From an uncultured Candidatus Saccharibacteria bacterium (GTDB taxonomy: Bacteria > Patescibacteriota > Saccharimonadia > Saccharimonadales > Saccharimonadaceae), in assembly GCA_938018005.1 (NCBI GenBank), contig CALIJG010000020.1, forward strand, positions 216,592 through 280,591: DNA of 64,000 nt. The letters run 5' to 3'. The first letter of the stretch is position 1. Each line of letters begins with the position of its first letter. The notes below the pieces were generated by a model that had not been told where the DNA came from, did no database searches, and saw nothing but the letters and a program-made list of their open reading frames with translations. The translations under genes and the position numbers were made by a program. Below, one piece after another: positions 34,625-43,720 of the stretch.

Positions 34625-35287
34625 TTATTTAATTTCGAGCCCACCAAGGACGCAGTCGCCGCGAATATAGACGGTCTTTTTTGCACTCTTGGCAGCGTTG
34701 GTTTTGTCCTCTACCCCGCCAAAGATACTATTGACCTGCGTCTTGACGATGACGTTGTCTGGAAAAATAATATTGATGCCACCACACACAATAAAAATAT
34801 CAATCACCGCACCATCCTCTATCTTGGCTTGGCGCAGGTCGAGATCCACCTGACCGAACGCTGCCGAAAGCGAGTTTCCTGCAAATTCGCCTTTTATCTT
34901 GCGCGTGTTGCCCGAGAAGGAGGCAACCATATTATCGTCCGACGATTTTTTTGCGATACGGCGCTGGCGCTGCGACAAATTAAAAATAATCGTCAGGCCA
35001 ATCGCGATCAGCACCAGTGGCAAAAACATTCGCCAAATATTAACGTTATTATGCAAAAATGCATTCGCGCCAATTGTTAGGCCAACTGCTACCCAGAGCG
35101 CTCCCCACAGCCAATTGCGATTGCGCAGCGTGAGCACACCAACCATGATAAATCCAAGCGCACACAAACCATACCAAAACTCCCGCCAGTAATGGAATTG
35201 CACGCCAAAGCTCTCGCTTAATAATATTCCACCCAGCGCCACAAACGCCGCGCCAGCACCAATGCGTAAAATTGTATTGTTCTTCAT
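34625..35287 (-). CDS. LiaF-like membrane protein
   Basis: 220 residues. Four membrane segments in residues ~5-105 (ILRIGAGAAFVALGGILLSE, FWYGLCALGFIMVGVLTL, WLWGALWVAVGLTIGANAFL, MFLPLVLIAIGLTIIFNL), then a basic stretch and a C-terminal beta-helical domain (GEFAGNSLSAAFGQVDLDL, GAVIDIFIVCGGINIIFPDN, VNSIFGGVED) like the LiaF C-terminal domain. LiaF proteins modulate envelope-stress two-component systems in Firmicutes. No sensor kinase is nearby. TATGCT six bases before the ATG suggests a leaderless mRNA. Confidence 0.78.
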   Translation of the reverse strand: MKNNTILRIGAGAAFVALGGILLSESFGVQFHYWREFWYGLCALGFIMVGVLTLRNRNWLWGALWVAVGLTIGANAFLHNNVNIWRMFLPLVLIAIGLTIIFNLSQRQRRIAKKSSDDNMVASFSGNTRKIKGEFAGNSLSAAFGQVDLDLRQAKIEDGAVIDIFIVCGGINIIFPDNVIVKTQVNSIFGGVEDKTNAAKSAKKTVYIRGDCVLGGLEIK

Positions 35288-35293
35288 ATCACT

Positions 35294-35299
35294 AGCATA
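35294..35299 (-). promoter_or_regulatory. -10 box TATGCT, leaderless spacing
   Basis: TATGCT, six bases (AGTGAT), then the ATG at 35287. Confidence 0.45.
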
Positions 35300-37399
35300 C
35301 CATTATTATAGGTAGTACACAATAAGACCACCTCTGTCCCAACCACCACCGCAAAGCTGCTAATACACTGGTGAAGCGCTACCCAAAAGTCCTTACTATA
35401 TGCCAACCCATGCTTCGCAAAGAGACACCATCCTCTCCTATCCATAATTATATAAACGTTTTAACTATAACAACATTGCCTCATTTACCCCTGTTATTTC
35501 TCTTTTGGTGTCACCAAATCAATCGTTGTTATATATACAATATATATTATTACCCACAACGTTGTGAATTCATCGCCCTACCGCCTCTGTTTTCGAATTT
35601 GTTTCGTTGTAGTTATATATGTTGTTTTTTATACACATATAGAGCGCGTGCATCTGAGGGTTATTGTTGTATATATCACACCTTGTTCGTCACCTCTCGC
35701 CACCAATGATATCCTATATTTTATACAACACAATCTCAATTTACTCTTCTCACGATACTCTATTTTTTACAACATAGCTATGTTGTGCTCTGCACAGCAT
35801 AGCTCATACAGGCTTATCTACATCAGCTAATCCAGTCAAAGCCCTCCTTATGTCTCCTGAGAGGCTGTGGATCCCTCGTCTAGCGCTTAGTAGGCACAAT
35901 CTCGCTTATTTCCCTTCCTCAGCGCTTTGGCGCATCACAGCGCCCTATCGTGGGCTATTTCGCACGTTCAGTAAGCGATACGGTGTGCAATGTGCAATGA
36001 GTGCCGCTAACTGTGCCTGCTTGGCACGCAGCCACTTTTCTGTGCAGCCATTCTGCTCGAATTCTTTGTACATTATATTTTGCGTATCGCTTGTTTTGTA
36101 CAGCTTGCGCATTTTTAATTATTCCGCATTTTCGCTCAGCGCAAAATATAGAGCGCTCAGCCTGCCGCACTGCACGATACTTCGCTATAAGCTAATCATT
36201 TCTATATACCGCTTTACTATGTTTTTCTCATTGCAAAAAAGCGTGTATATTCTGTGCTCAATGGTGGGCAAAAATAGACGCAAACAGCTTTAGCATAGTC
36301 GATGTAGTAAGTAGCTAGCTATGAGCACCACATGGATTTTTTAAAAAAAACATAAGTGTGTCACCAGCCATCACACCTCCTTGTTGCTTCGCATAGTTCC
36401 GCATCCAGATACTGTGTTGTGTAGCAATGGCGCGTGCTTTGTCTTGTATGTGCTGCAGCTTTCGCGCTTAACTCATTACTTTCAATATGCAACCAAAATG
36501 ATTTTTTTAATAAGTCATTTTTATTCGCAAAAATACCTACTGTTAAGCACTGCGCTATTGCATTATCTTTGCTTATTACTTTGCCCTTCGCGCTCACGCT
36601 GCAACAAATTTTTCTGCGGCAAACAGCAACCAATACTCATCTACCTTCACCAAGCCAAAAGCCGTATCATATTTTTATCATCACACCGCACCTCGCTCAC
36701 CCACCTTGCAAAAAACGCCTAGCGATTGGCTCACAAAAATCAATCTTACTCGCACCACTCCACCAATCTCACGTTTTCGCCAAGCTGGACACACCATCTC
36801 CCTCATTCAATCCTACACCACTTAGCAAAACGCACCAATCACCTTCTGCTGAATATGTTGCGGTTGCTATTCAGACAAAATACATCTACTACAGCACAGC
36901 AGCATTAGCATACTATCCTCATATGCGCTAGCAAATTTATGATGCACATACGCCTGCCAATACATCTACTGCCAGTAGTACATCATGAATGAAATGGCTA
37001 TTATATTCATACACGCAGGCTCGCTGCTAAACGACACCTATTCTTCTACCGTATTATCTATTTGAGCTGCATTGCATGGTAAAGACCTGTATATAGCATG
37101 TCTTTCTTAAGTATCACAGCGGGGAGCTTCATAGCTATGTTAAAATTCACAGCATACACTATTTTGCACATTATTTTTCTATAACACCAAGCACACAGCA
37201 CAAGCTAATGAGCGCCTCACTTGCGTCGATAGAGCGGGTAGCTAGCACCATACTGCAGCATCACTAGCGCGAGAAAATAATGACTTGCACCAATGAATAG
37301 ACAAAAGCGCACTATAAATAATACAAGATGCCGTTCATTTTAAAAAGCTTGCCAATCCTGACAAGCCCGACAATCTCACTGTACAAAAAACGACTCTAC
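35300..37399. other. 2.1-kb region without a recognisable gene
   Basis: Long frames on either strand here have Cys/Leu/Ser/Phe-rich compositions unlike the proteins of this genome, no SD and no motif. The plus strand is pyrimidine-rich (C and T) in 36.4-36.9 kb, and AT content is higher than in neighbouring genes. Short repeats such as AGCGCT and GTGCC/GGCAC hairpins occur near 35.88-36.03 kb. No DnaA-box cluster, tRNA, CRISPR or transposase remnant is seen. It may be decayed sequence or hold undetected RNAs. Confidence 0.45.
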
Positions 37400-38014
37400 C
37401 TACAGCAGCTCCGCGCCAAATTTCACAATAATCAACGCCACCGCCAGCACCAGCACACTTACACCACACAGCACATCGTAGCCATGGCGAGCAAAGCGCT
37501 TGGTGTGCTCCCCACCAATCACCCCAGCCTCAATGCAGTAGCGCGTCATCCCAAAGAAGATCAGCAGCATACCCACATCGAGTGTTAGGCACCACGGGCA
37601 CAGCACGCGAATAACGACAAAGCTCATATAAAACATCCACAGTGCAAAAATCATCCCGAGCACAGCGCCACCCCAGGCACTCCGCACAAACCAGCGCGGC
37701 AGGCGTGCCCCAGCCAGTAGTGCTACCACCACCGTTATCATCACTGGCATGGTCATCATACCAACGAAACTGTTGGGGAAGCCAAACACCGTCGCCGACC
37801 AATGCCGTGCTACTGTGGAGCAGCTCAGCACGGCATTGACGTCGCAATTGAGCGCTCCACCAGGGTGCTGCGCTAAATGCAGTGTCTCAAGCGAGAGAAC
37901 AAAGGATGCCACGAGCCCCAGGCCACTGCCCAAAGCTGCCGCCAGCAACGCCACTATGCCAGGGCGACGGAGCCATGGTGTATGGCTCGCATCGTCCGCT
38001 ATAGTAGTGGTCAT
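37400..38014 (-). CDS. Vitamin K epoxide reductase (VKOR) family protein
   Basis: 204 residues from the ATG at 38014. An alternative start at 38044 overlaps the upstream gene and adds ten residues. Four or five membrane segments, with the first Cys pair in LNCDVNAVLSCS, the VFGFPNSFVGM motif with its conserved Ser-containing turn, and the active-site CPWC in RVLCPWCLTLDVGM. VKOR replaces DsbB in re-oxidising a thioredoxin-like partner during disulfide formation. Its neighbour is a thioredoxin-fold protein. Confidence 0.9.
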   Translation of the reverse strand: MTTTIADDASHTPWLRRPGIVALLAAALGSGLGLVASFVLSLETLHLAQHPGGALNCDVNAVLSCSTVARHWSATVFGFPNSFVGMMTMPVMITVVVALLAGARLPRWFVRSAWGGAVLGMIFALWMFYMSFVVIRVLCPWCLTLDVGMLLIFFGMTRYCIEAGVIGGEHTKRFARHGYDVLCGVSVLVLAVALIIVKFGAELL

Positions 38015-38033
38015 GGTATGTGCTTTGGGCGTT

Positions 38034-38294
38034 TTAGCGAGCATAGTACCCCACTTCGTCGATAGTTGGCAGCGGCAAGCCGCGCCACATGCCCAGCACC
38101 TGGCCGTTATCCGCCAAGGCAAGGATAGTGGGGTACTCCACAATGTCGTACGTGCGGCAGAGTGATTGCCCTTCACGCGTATCTGGGTCAAACTCCTCGA
38201 TGGCATGGCTCGTGCGCCGACTAAAGTCACGCAGATAATCGAAGACGCGGCGCGCGTAGTCGCTTTCTGTCCGGTAGATGATAAGGACGCGCAT
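38034..38294 (-). CDS. Small thioredoxin-fold protein without CxxC
   Basis: 86 residues. MRVLIIYRTESDYARRVFDYL, CRTYDIVEYPTILALADNGQVLGMWRG: the cis-Pro loop (EYPTI) and the following strand pair look like thioredoxin. The usual CxxC after strand 1 is missing; there is one Cys (~residue 46). No signal peptide, so it is unlikely to be the periplasmic partner of VKOR despite adjacency. AACAGAGGTAGAACTT precedes the ATG, six bases from the nrdR stop. Confidence 0.72.
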   Translation of the reverse strand: MRVLIIYRTESDYARRVFDYLRDFSRRTSHAIEEFDPDTREGQSLCRTYDIVEYPTILALADNGQVLGMWRGLPLPTIDEVGYYAR

Positions 38295-38299
38295 AAGTT

Positions 38300-38770
38300 C
38301 TACCTCTGTTTTTCTTGCTGTTTAGCACTCCGACGCTGCTCTAATATCTTAACGAAATCGTCCAGCGTCTTAAATTTGTAAAACACGCTCGCAAAGCGCA
38401 CATACGCCACCTCATTACGCGCTGCAAGCTCATCGAGCACAAAGCCGCCAATCACGCGTGACTCAATCTCATTCTCGCCCGCATCGTGGATACGGTCCTC
38501 CACTGCATCAATAATTGCTTCCAGTTCTAGCTCGGATTTGAAGAACTTACCGACCGAGCGACGCACCGAGGCGCGGAGCTTCGCTCGATCAAAGAGCTCA
38601 CGCGAGCCTGTTCGCTTGAGCACTGCAATCGTTGGGTATTCGATCCGCTCATAGGTAGTAAAGCGGTGTCCATCAGGAGTCTCGCGGCGGCGGCGAATCG
38701 TCACGCCATCAGCCGACTCACGCGATTCTAACACGCGGCTGTTGCCAATCTTGTCGCGATGGGTTGTCAC
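38300..38770 (-). CDS. nrdR: NrdR-like regulator with degenerate zinc ribbon
   Basis: 156 residues. The ATP-cone domain is intact: YPTIAVLKRTGSRELFDRAKLRASVRRSV and VIGGFVLDELAARNEVAYVRFASVFYKF. The N-terminal ribbon keeps NSRVLESRESADGVTIRRRRE and RFTTYERIE but lacks all four cysteines: the usual MxCPxC start is replaced by MTTHRDKIGNSR, and the CxxC before RFTTYER by TPDGH. NrdR represses ribonucleotide reductase genes in response to (d)ATP. Start overlaps the ftsZ stop by four bases. Confidence 0.88.
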   Translation of the reverse strand: MTTHRDKIGNSRVLESRESADGVTIRRRRETPDGHRFTTYERIEYPTIAVLKRTGSRELFDRAKLRASVRRSVGKFFKSELELEAIIDAVEDRIHDAGENEIESRVIGGFVLDELAARNEVAYVRFASVFYKFKTLDDFVKILEQRRSAKQQEKQR

Positions 38771-39948
38771 GCGTCCGCCTCCTTTTTGCGGCGGCGGCGC
38801 AAGAAGGCCGGGGTATCATCCTCGTCGTCATCCATCGATTGATCCCAAATATTCGTCTCATTCTCCTGGGCAAAGTGAGCAGCCGCCTCGGGGTCGATCG
38901 CCATATCGACACTATCGACCGCTTCATCTACCGTCTCGGCCGACTCTTCGTCATCTTCGGCATCGCTTGGTTCGTCGTCATCAAAGAACGAGTCACTGTC
39001 AAAGCCAGTCGCGATAACGGTAATAATCAGCTCATCCTCCAGCTCGGGCTTGAGCGTTGCACCAAAGATAATGTTGGCATCGGACGACACCGCACCAGTG
39101 ATAATTTCAGCTGCCTCTTGAATCTCGGCCATACTCATATCGTAGCCACCCGTCACATTGAAGAGTACACCCTTGGCACCGTTGATCGACACCTCAATCA
39201 GTGGCGAATCAATTGCCTGCTGGGCTGCCATCTGAGCTCGGTCTTCGCCACTAGCCCGGCCGATCCCCATCAATGCACTACCAGCACTGCTCATAATTGC
39301 CTTGACGTCCGCAAAGTCGAGGTTAATCAATCCATGCTCAGTAATCAACTCCGATATCCCCTGCACACCCTGGCGCAGCACATCATCGGCAATCTTGAAG
39401 GTCTCAAGTAGTGGCGTCCGGCGGTCAATTGTGTCAAGTAAGCGATCGTTGGGGATAGTGATGAGCGTATCGACTTGCCGCCCCAACTGCTTGATAGCCC
39501 ACTCGGCATTGATGCGCCGCTTCTCGCCCTCAAAGGTAAAGGGCTTGGTGGCCACACCCACACAAAGAATGCCAAGGTCGCGCGCCACTTCTGCTACCAC
39601 GTGGCCAGCCCCCGAGCCTGTACCACCACCAGCACCAATCGTCACGAAGATCATATCTGCCCCCTCAAGTGCCTGACGGATCTCGTCGAGCGACTCACGG
39701 GCCGCAGCCTCACCCACACTGGGGTCAGCACCAGCGCCAAGACCATTGGTGGTGTTGTGCCCAAGATGAATCTTAATGTCAGCTTGCGAATTATGTAGTG
39801 CCTGCGCATCGGTGTTCATTGCAATGAACTGCACACCAGCCAGGCCGGCGTCTTTCATTCGATTGACGGCAGATCCACCAGCGCCCCCGACGCCAACGAC
39901 TTTGATACTAGCAAAGGTTTGGATCTCGCTTGGTTTTACTTCCGGCAT
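38767..39948 (-). CDS. ftsZ: Cell division protein FtsZ
   Basis: 393 residues. GTP-binding motif GAGGGTGSGAGHV, N-terminal IKVVGVGGAGGSAVNRM, synergy loop region NLDFADVKAIMSSAGSALMGIG, an acidic linker (~320-375), and a conserved C-terminal peptide DTPAFLRRRRKKEADA that would bind FtsA. AAGGGGAG SD before the ATG. Follows ftsA by 72 bp; overlaps nrdR, tying cell division and dNTP control in one transcript. Confidence 0.98.
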   Translation of the reverse strand: MPEVKPSEIQTFASIKVVGVGGAGGSAVNRMKDAGLAGVQFIAMNTDAQALHNSQADIKIHLGHNTTNGLGAGADPSVGEAAARESLDEIRQALEGADMIFVTIGAGGGTGSGAGHVVAEVARDLGILCVGVATKPFTFEGEKRRINAEWAIKQLGRQVDTLITIPNDRLLDTIDRRTPLLETFKIADDVLRQGVQGISELITEHGLINLDFADVKAIMSSAGSALMGIGRASGEDRAQMAAQQAIDSPLIEVSINGAKGVLFNVTGGYDMSMAEIQEAAEIITGAVSSDANIIFGATLKPELEDELIITVIATGFDSDSFFDDDEPSDAEDDEESAETVDEAVDSVDMAIDPEAAAHFAQENETNIWDQSMDDDEDDTPAFLRRRRKKEADA

Positions 39949-40020
39949 TCACGTTTCTCCCCTTGTGCAACTATCAACTTTACCATTACCATTTAGTATA
40001 TCATCCTCATCGGTCTGATT

Positions 40021-41259
40021 CTAGGCCTTGAGCCCTCCCAGCAGCCGACGTAGCCAGCTGATCGCACCCTTGGCGTGCGCTGTACCACTGTTGGTATAGG
40101 CCTGGGCAGGCTGGTGACCACCTTCGCTATCAGCGAGCATCAGGCCCACCGCGGTGGCGAACTGCGGCTTTTCTATCTGGTCGGCCACCCCGCTCGTAAA
40201 GCCAGTTGGTCGGCCCACCCGAGCGGCCACGCCCAGCTGCTCCCTGGCATAGCTCGCCATGCCACGCATCTGAGCCATGCCACCAGTCAGCACAACACCA
40301 CTGGGTAGTTTGCCAGCCCGGCCTGCCTTCTTGAGCTCTTTCTGCACCGCCTCGAAGATCTCCTCCAGCCGGGCGTCAACAATCTCGTCAATCTCCTCCG
40401 TCGCAAACTCGTACGATTCCTTATCACGCCGCACCTTGGCTACCGCGTCACTTGCTTTGATGCCAGCCGCAGCGTGCTTGACTTTGACCAATTCTGCAAC
40501 ATCAGGGTCAGTTTTGAGGCCAATGGCGAGGTCGTTCGTTACATTCACACTACCCATTGGGATGACGCCAACGTACTGCAAGTCCCCCTCTTCGAAGACT
40601 GCCACACTGGTCGTTGCTCCACCAAGGTCGACCACTGCCACGCCGCTTTCGATCTGCCGCTCATTCAGCACTGCCTTAGCCGCCCCCAATACCGCTGGTG
40701 TAATGGCGTGAGGGTGGACGGTTGCCATCTCCACCGCTTTTTGCAAATTCGCCACATAGGGCGCTAGAGCCGAGACGACATTGGCATCGATCTCCAGCCG
40801 CGTGCCTGTCATGCCCAGCGGGTCTTTGATGCCCGCTTGGCCATCAAGTGTATAGCTATGCGGCACGACCTCGAGGATCTCACGGTTGGCCTGTATTTTG
40901 CCTGTTGTGGCAACTTCTTCAATGCGCGCTACATCATCATCGTTAATCTCGTGATCGATCGTGCCCACGGCAATCATCCCCGTGGCACGAGTGCTGGTAA
41001 TGTGCGCACCATTGACGCTCACCGTTGCGCTGTTGACTTCGTAGCCACTCATCCGCTCGGCCTCGCCCAGTGCTTCGTCGATCGTGCGGGCCGGGCCACT
41101 AAGATTAACCACCATACCCTTGCGCATACCACTGTTCGGTGCTTGCCCTACGCCCACAATCGTCGGCGTGCCTGTCTCTGGATTCATATGCCCCACCACG
41201 CATCGAATCGTCGTCGTCCCGACATCTATTCCTACTGCGTATTGAGAATTTTCATGCAT
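40021..41259 (-). CDS. ftsA: Cell division protein FtsA
   Basis: 412 residues from the ATG at 41259. AVGIDVGTTTIRCVVG (phosphate 1), VVDLGGATTSVAVFEEG (phosphate 2) and VVLTGGMAQMRGM (adenosine motif) are the actin-fold signatures, with the 1C subdomain between. GAISWLRRLLGGLKA forms the C-terminal amphipathic membrane-targeting helix. A longer upstream frame would run through the map terminator. The TATAAT six bases before this ATG marks it as the start of a leaderless mRNA. Confidence 0.97.
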   Translation of the reverse strand: MHENSQYAVGIDVGTTTIRCVVGHMNPETGTPTIVGVGQAPNSGMRKGMVVNLSGPARTIDEALGEAERMSGYEVNSATVSVNGAHITSTRATGMIAVGTIDHEINDDDVARIEEVATTGKIQANREILEVVPHSYTLDGQAGIKDPLGMTGTRLEIDANVVSALAPYVANLQKAVEMATVHPHAITPAVLGAAKAVLNERQIESGVAVVDLGGATTSVAVFEEGDLQYVGVIPMGSVNVTNDLAIGLKTDPDVAELVKVKHAAAGIKASDAVAKVRRDKESYEFATEEIDEIVDARLEEIFEAVQKELKKAGRAGKLPSGVVLTGGMAQMRGMASYAREQLGVAARVGRPTGFTSGVADQIEKPQFATAVGLMLADSEGGHQPAQAYTNSGTAHAKGAISWLRRLLGGLKA

Positions 41260-41265
41260 AGTACC

Positions 41266-41271
41266 ATTATA
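41266..41271 (-). promoter_or_regulatory. -10 box TATAAT, leaderless spacing (ftsA operon)
   Basis: TATAAT, six bases (GGTACT), then the ftsA ATG at 41259. This would be the promoter of the ftsA-ftsZ-nrdR group. Confidence 0.6.
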
Positions 41272-41309
41272 CAGGTTATGCTGTGTCTTGTACAATATGG
41301 GCGCAATAC

Positions 41310-41341
41310 AAAACTCGCCGTTCATTATCTCGGCGAGTTTT
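41310..41341 (-). terminator. Rho-independent terminator of map
   Basis: AAACTCGCCG, 10-nt loop, CGGCGAGTTT, with T's on both flanks, so it may act in both directions. A very similar stem ends infB. Confidence 0.8.
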
Positions 41342-41391
41342 GTGTATGCTGCAGTAATGGTGGCAGCAAGGGTAGCTACCAGGGCGAGGCA

Positions 41392-42162
41392 CTACAGCTT
41401 CGTCATAATCTCCGCTCCTGTCTCAGTGATGAGGACAGTGTGTTCGAAGTGGGCGGCGAGGCTGCCGTCGCGGCTGTAAATTGTCCAGCCATCGCCAGCA
41501 GTGTCACTGTAGATAGCGCTACCACCGAGGGTAGCCATGGGCTCGATGGCAATGGTATCGCCAGGCTGGAGCAGCGGGCCGGTGCCTTTGCGGCCATAGT
41601 TGGGCACGTCGGGCGGCATGTGCATCTCGAGGCCCACACCGTGCCCCACCAGCTCACGAATAATCCCCAGGCGGCCCTTTTGCAGCACAGCTTCCACCGC
41701 TGCACCAATGTCGCCCGTCCGGACTGGCCCTTTGATCGCGTCAATGCCAGCATAGAGACTGCGCTCGGTAGTGTGGAGTAGGTGCTTAATAGCCCCGGTG
41801 GGTGCGTCATCCACCACCATAGTAAAGGCGCTATCTGTCTTCATTCCCTGGTAGGTAATGACAAGATCAAAACTAACGACATCGCCCCGCTGCAAGATAT
41901 AATCGCTTGGTACGCCGTGGACGATCGCTTCGTTCGTGCTAATGCAAATCACCCCAGGGAAGTTCACCTCTGGGGTTTTGTAGGTTGGCTCAGCACCGTA
42001 GGCAGCAATCCGTTCTGCCGTAAAGGCATCGATCTGCTTCTCACTTATCCCGACATGGACAAATTGACGGATATCAGCAAAGATCTGCGCCAAGCGCTTG
42101 CCCCCTTCGCGCATCGCCTCGAGCTGCTCGGGTGTCTTGATGCCAGTAATTAGTTGGGCCAT
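41392..42162 (-). CDS. map: Methionine aminopeptidase, type I
   Basis: 256 residues. Metal ligands are visible as D in GDVVSFDLVITYQG and D in KTDSAFTMVVDD, H in LVGHGVGLEMHMPPDVPNYG, E in AIEPMATLG and E in FEHTVLITETGAEIMTKL. Removes N-terminal Met after deformylation; def is also in this window. Overlaps adk by 13 bases. Confidence 0.97.
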   Translation of the reverse strand: MAQLITGIKTPEQLEAMREGGKRLAQIFADIRQFVHVGISEKQIDAFTAERIAAYGAEPTYKTPEVNFPGVICISTNEAIVHGVPSDYILQRGDVVSFDLVITYQGMKTDSAFTMVVDDAPTGAIKHLLHTTERSLYAGIDAIKGPVRTGDIGAAVEAVLQKGRLGIIRELVGHGVGLEMHMPPDVPNYGRKGTGPLLQPGDTIAIEPMATLGGSAIYSDTAGDGWTIYSRDGSLAAHFEHTVLITETGAEIMTKL

Positions 42163-42701
42163 GCGTGCATTACCTCGTCATAAATCCGGTCATGCACTTC
42201 GCCCGCGGTGCCAGTCCCGTCGAGGTGGATGATCTTCACCCCAGCCTCAGCAAAGATACCAAGTACTGGGTACATCTTTTGGCGGTAGATGGCCATGCGA
42301 CGCGCAATCGTCTCGGGTGTATCCTCCATTCGGCCTCGCTTGGCTAAGCGGCGCATAATTTCCTGCTCAGGCACTTCCAGCACCACGACGAGGTCAATGT
42401 TATCACCAGTGCGTGCGAGATGGTCATCGAGCCACGCAGCTTGCTCTTTCGTGCGCGGAAATCCATCAACAATAATATTTTGGTAATGCTTGCGATACGC
42501 CTCTTGCACCGCATGATCAAAGACTTGGTAGGTAAGCTTGTCACTCACGAGCTCACCAGCTTTGAGGGTAGCAATCACCGCTGAATCGGTGCTCTGGCGC
42601 AGCATCTCACCCGTCGAGAGCCACTTCCACCCCTGGCGTACTGCCAGCATCTGCCCTTGCATACTCTTACCGGCACCAGTTGGGCCAAACAAAAGAATCA
42701 T
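42150..42701 (-). CDS. adk: Adenylate kinase (short form)
   Basis: 183 residues. P-loop FGPTGAGKSMQGQML, IIVDGFPRTKEQA, and a short LID (RRLAKRGRMEDTPETIARRM) without zinc cysteines. Converts AMP plus ATP to two ADP. In many bacteria secY-adk-map sit in the ribosomal protein operon. Here adk-map lie with rpsU and yqeY instead. Confidence 0.95.
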   Translation of the reverse strand: MILLFGPTGAGKSMQGQMLAVRQGWKWLSTGEMLRQSTDSAVIATLKAGELVSDKLTYQVFDHAVQEAYRKHYQNIIVDGFPRTKEQAAWLDDHLARTGDNIDLVVVLEVPEQEIMRRLAKRGRMEDTPETIARRMAIYRQKMYPVLGIFAEAGVKIIHLDGTGTAGEVHDRIYDEVMHAWPN

Positions 42702-42767
42702 CTGTGCCTCCTTGTTATTATGTGGTTATAGTTATTATTAAGAAAAATTATTGCTCTTGTCATAAAA

Positions 42768-43226
42768 CTACGGGGCAAGGGCACGTTGCACCAGTTGAGC
42801 GATCGCCCCACCGTCAGCTCGGTTACCCACCTTGGCCTTGACAGCGCCAATCACCTGGCCCGTCATCCGCGGATTATCTGCCCCAAGCTCGGCAATCGTC
42901 TGGGTCACCACGGCTTGCAACTCCTCATCACTCAGTGGCTGTGGCAGGTAGTGCTGGAGCACTGCCATCTCGCGCTCCTCAGGCTCAGCAAGTTCAGGGC
43001 GGCCATTGGTGCGATAGATTGCTGCGGCATCACGCCGCTTCTTCACCTCACGAACGATCACCTGCTCGACGGCAGCATCGTCCAGGCCAGTCTCGCGCAC
43101 GCCCTGCTTCACCTCTTCATCGAGGATAGCAGCACCAAGGTTGCGCAAGGTGTCACCAACAAAACGATCGCCGCTAAGCAAAGCGGCTTTCATTTCGTCT
43201 TTGATACGCTGCTTGAGCGTCGTCAC
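42768..43226 (-). CDS. yqeY: GatB/YqeY domain protein
   Basis: 152 residues. LKQRIKDEMKAALLSGDRFVGDTLRNLGAAI, EREMAVLQHYLPQPLSDEEL and GQVIGAVKAKVGNRADGGAIAQLVQ are typical. Resembles the tRNA-binding tail domain of GatB. Commonly follows rpsU, as here with no gap. Role probably in tRNA-dependent amidation or tRNA binding. Confidence 0.92.
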   Translation of the reverse strand: MTTLKQRIKDEMKAALLSGDRFVGDTLRNLGAAILDEEVKQGVRETGLDDAAVEQVIVREVKKRRDAAAIYRTNGRPELAEPEEREMAVLQHYLPQPLSDEELQAVVTQTIAELGADNPRMTGQVIGAVKAKVGNRADGGAIAQLVQRALAP

Positions 43227-43442
43227 CTAGCGGATCCCCAGGCGAACTTTGGCCATCTTGTCAGCCTTGCGCTGACGACGGGTAATCGCCTTCTTGCGGC
43301 GATCGGTCTTGCTGATCGGCTTGGCAAACCGCATCGATGCCCGTGCCTTTGCTAGCACACCGCTCTTCAACACTCGGCTGTTAAACCGACGGATGATGTT
43401 CTCATTCGCCTCGCGCTCGTCTTTTCGTGTTACTTGTACCAT
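43227..43442 (-). CDS. rpsU: 30S ribosomal protein bS21
   Basis: 71 residues from the ATG at 43442: MVQVTRKDEREANENIIRRF, then FAKPISKTDRRKKAITRRQ. TATAAT and GAGGAG lie just upstream of this ATG, so longer frames are rejected. First gene of rpsU-yqeY. Confidence 0.95.
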   Translation of the reverse strand: MVQVTRKDEREANENIIRRFNSRVLKSGVLAKARASMRFAKPISKTDRRKKAITRRQRKADKMAKVRLGIR

Positions 43443-43700
43443 ATCGCTCCTCATTATAGCAGATGCGACAATTTTTGCAATTATTTCTGCAAAGCGTTGT
43501 TTGGTGCCTTTCGTAGAGATGTTATCGCAGCACGGCACATACTCTCAATAGAAAGCCTTTCTCCTCTTCACCATTTTATCTAACAAAGCGAAAAAAATTG
43601 CACGCGCATGACTAAGCTTAAGCCTCCACATCAAAAAGTCAAACCCCAAGAACCCTACGAAAAAATAGTATAATTTTTGCACAAAATTGCAACAAACATG

Positions 43701-43706
43701 CTACAC
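43701..43706 (+). promoter_or_regulatory. Extended -10 (TGCTACACT) before the 6S-like hairpin
   Basis: TG-C-TACACT fits an extended -10, with a TTGCAC-like -35 about 19 nt upstream. Expected start near 43713, just before the outer stem. Confidence 0.4.
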
Positions 43707-43720
43707 TGTTATGAATAGCT

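Noticed and set aside
35850..36293. 147-codon plus-strand frame in the gene desert
   Set aside because: Cys/Ser/Phe/Leu-rich without motif, SD or promoter; unlike any protein of this genome.
36434..36931. 165-codon plus-strand frame in the gene desert
   Set aside because: Reflects pyrimidine-rich DNA. No start signal, and a low-complexity Pro/Ser/His composition.
35300..37399. Replication origin
   Set aside because: No cluster of TTATCCACA-type DnaA boxes and no dnaA/dnaN nearby.
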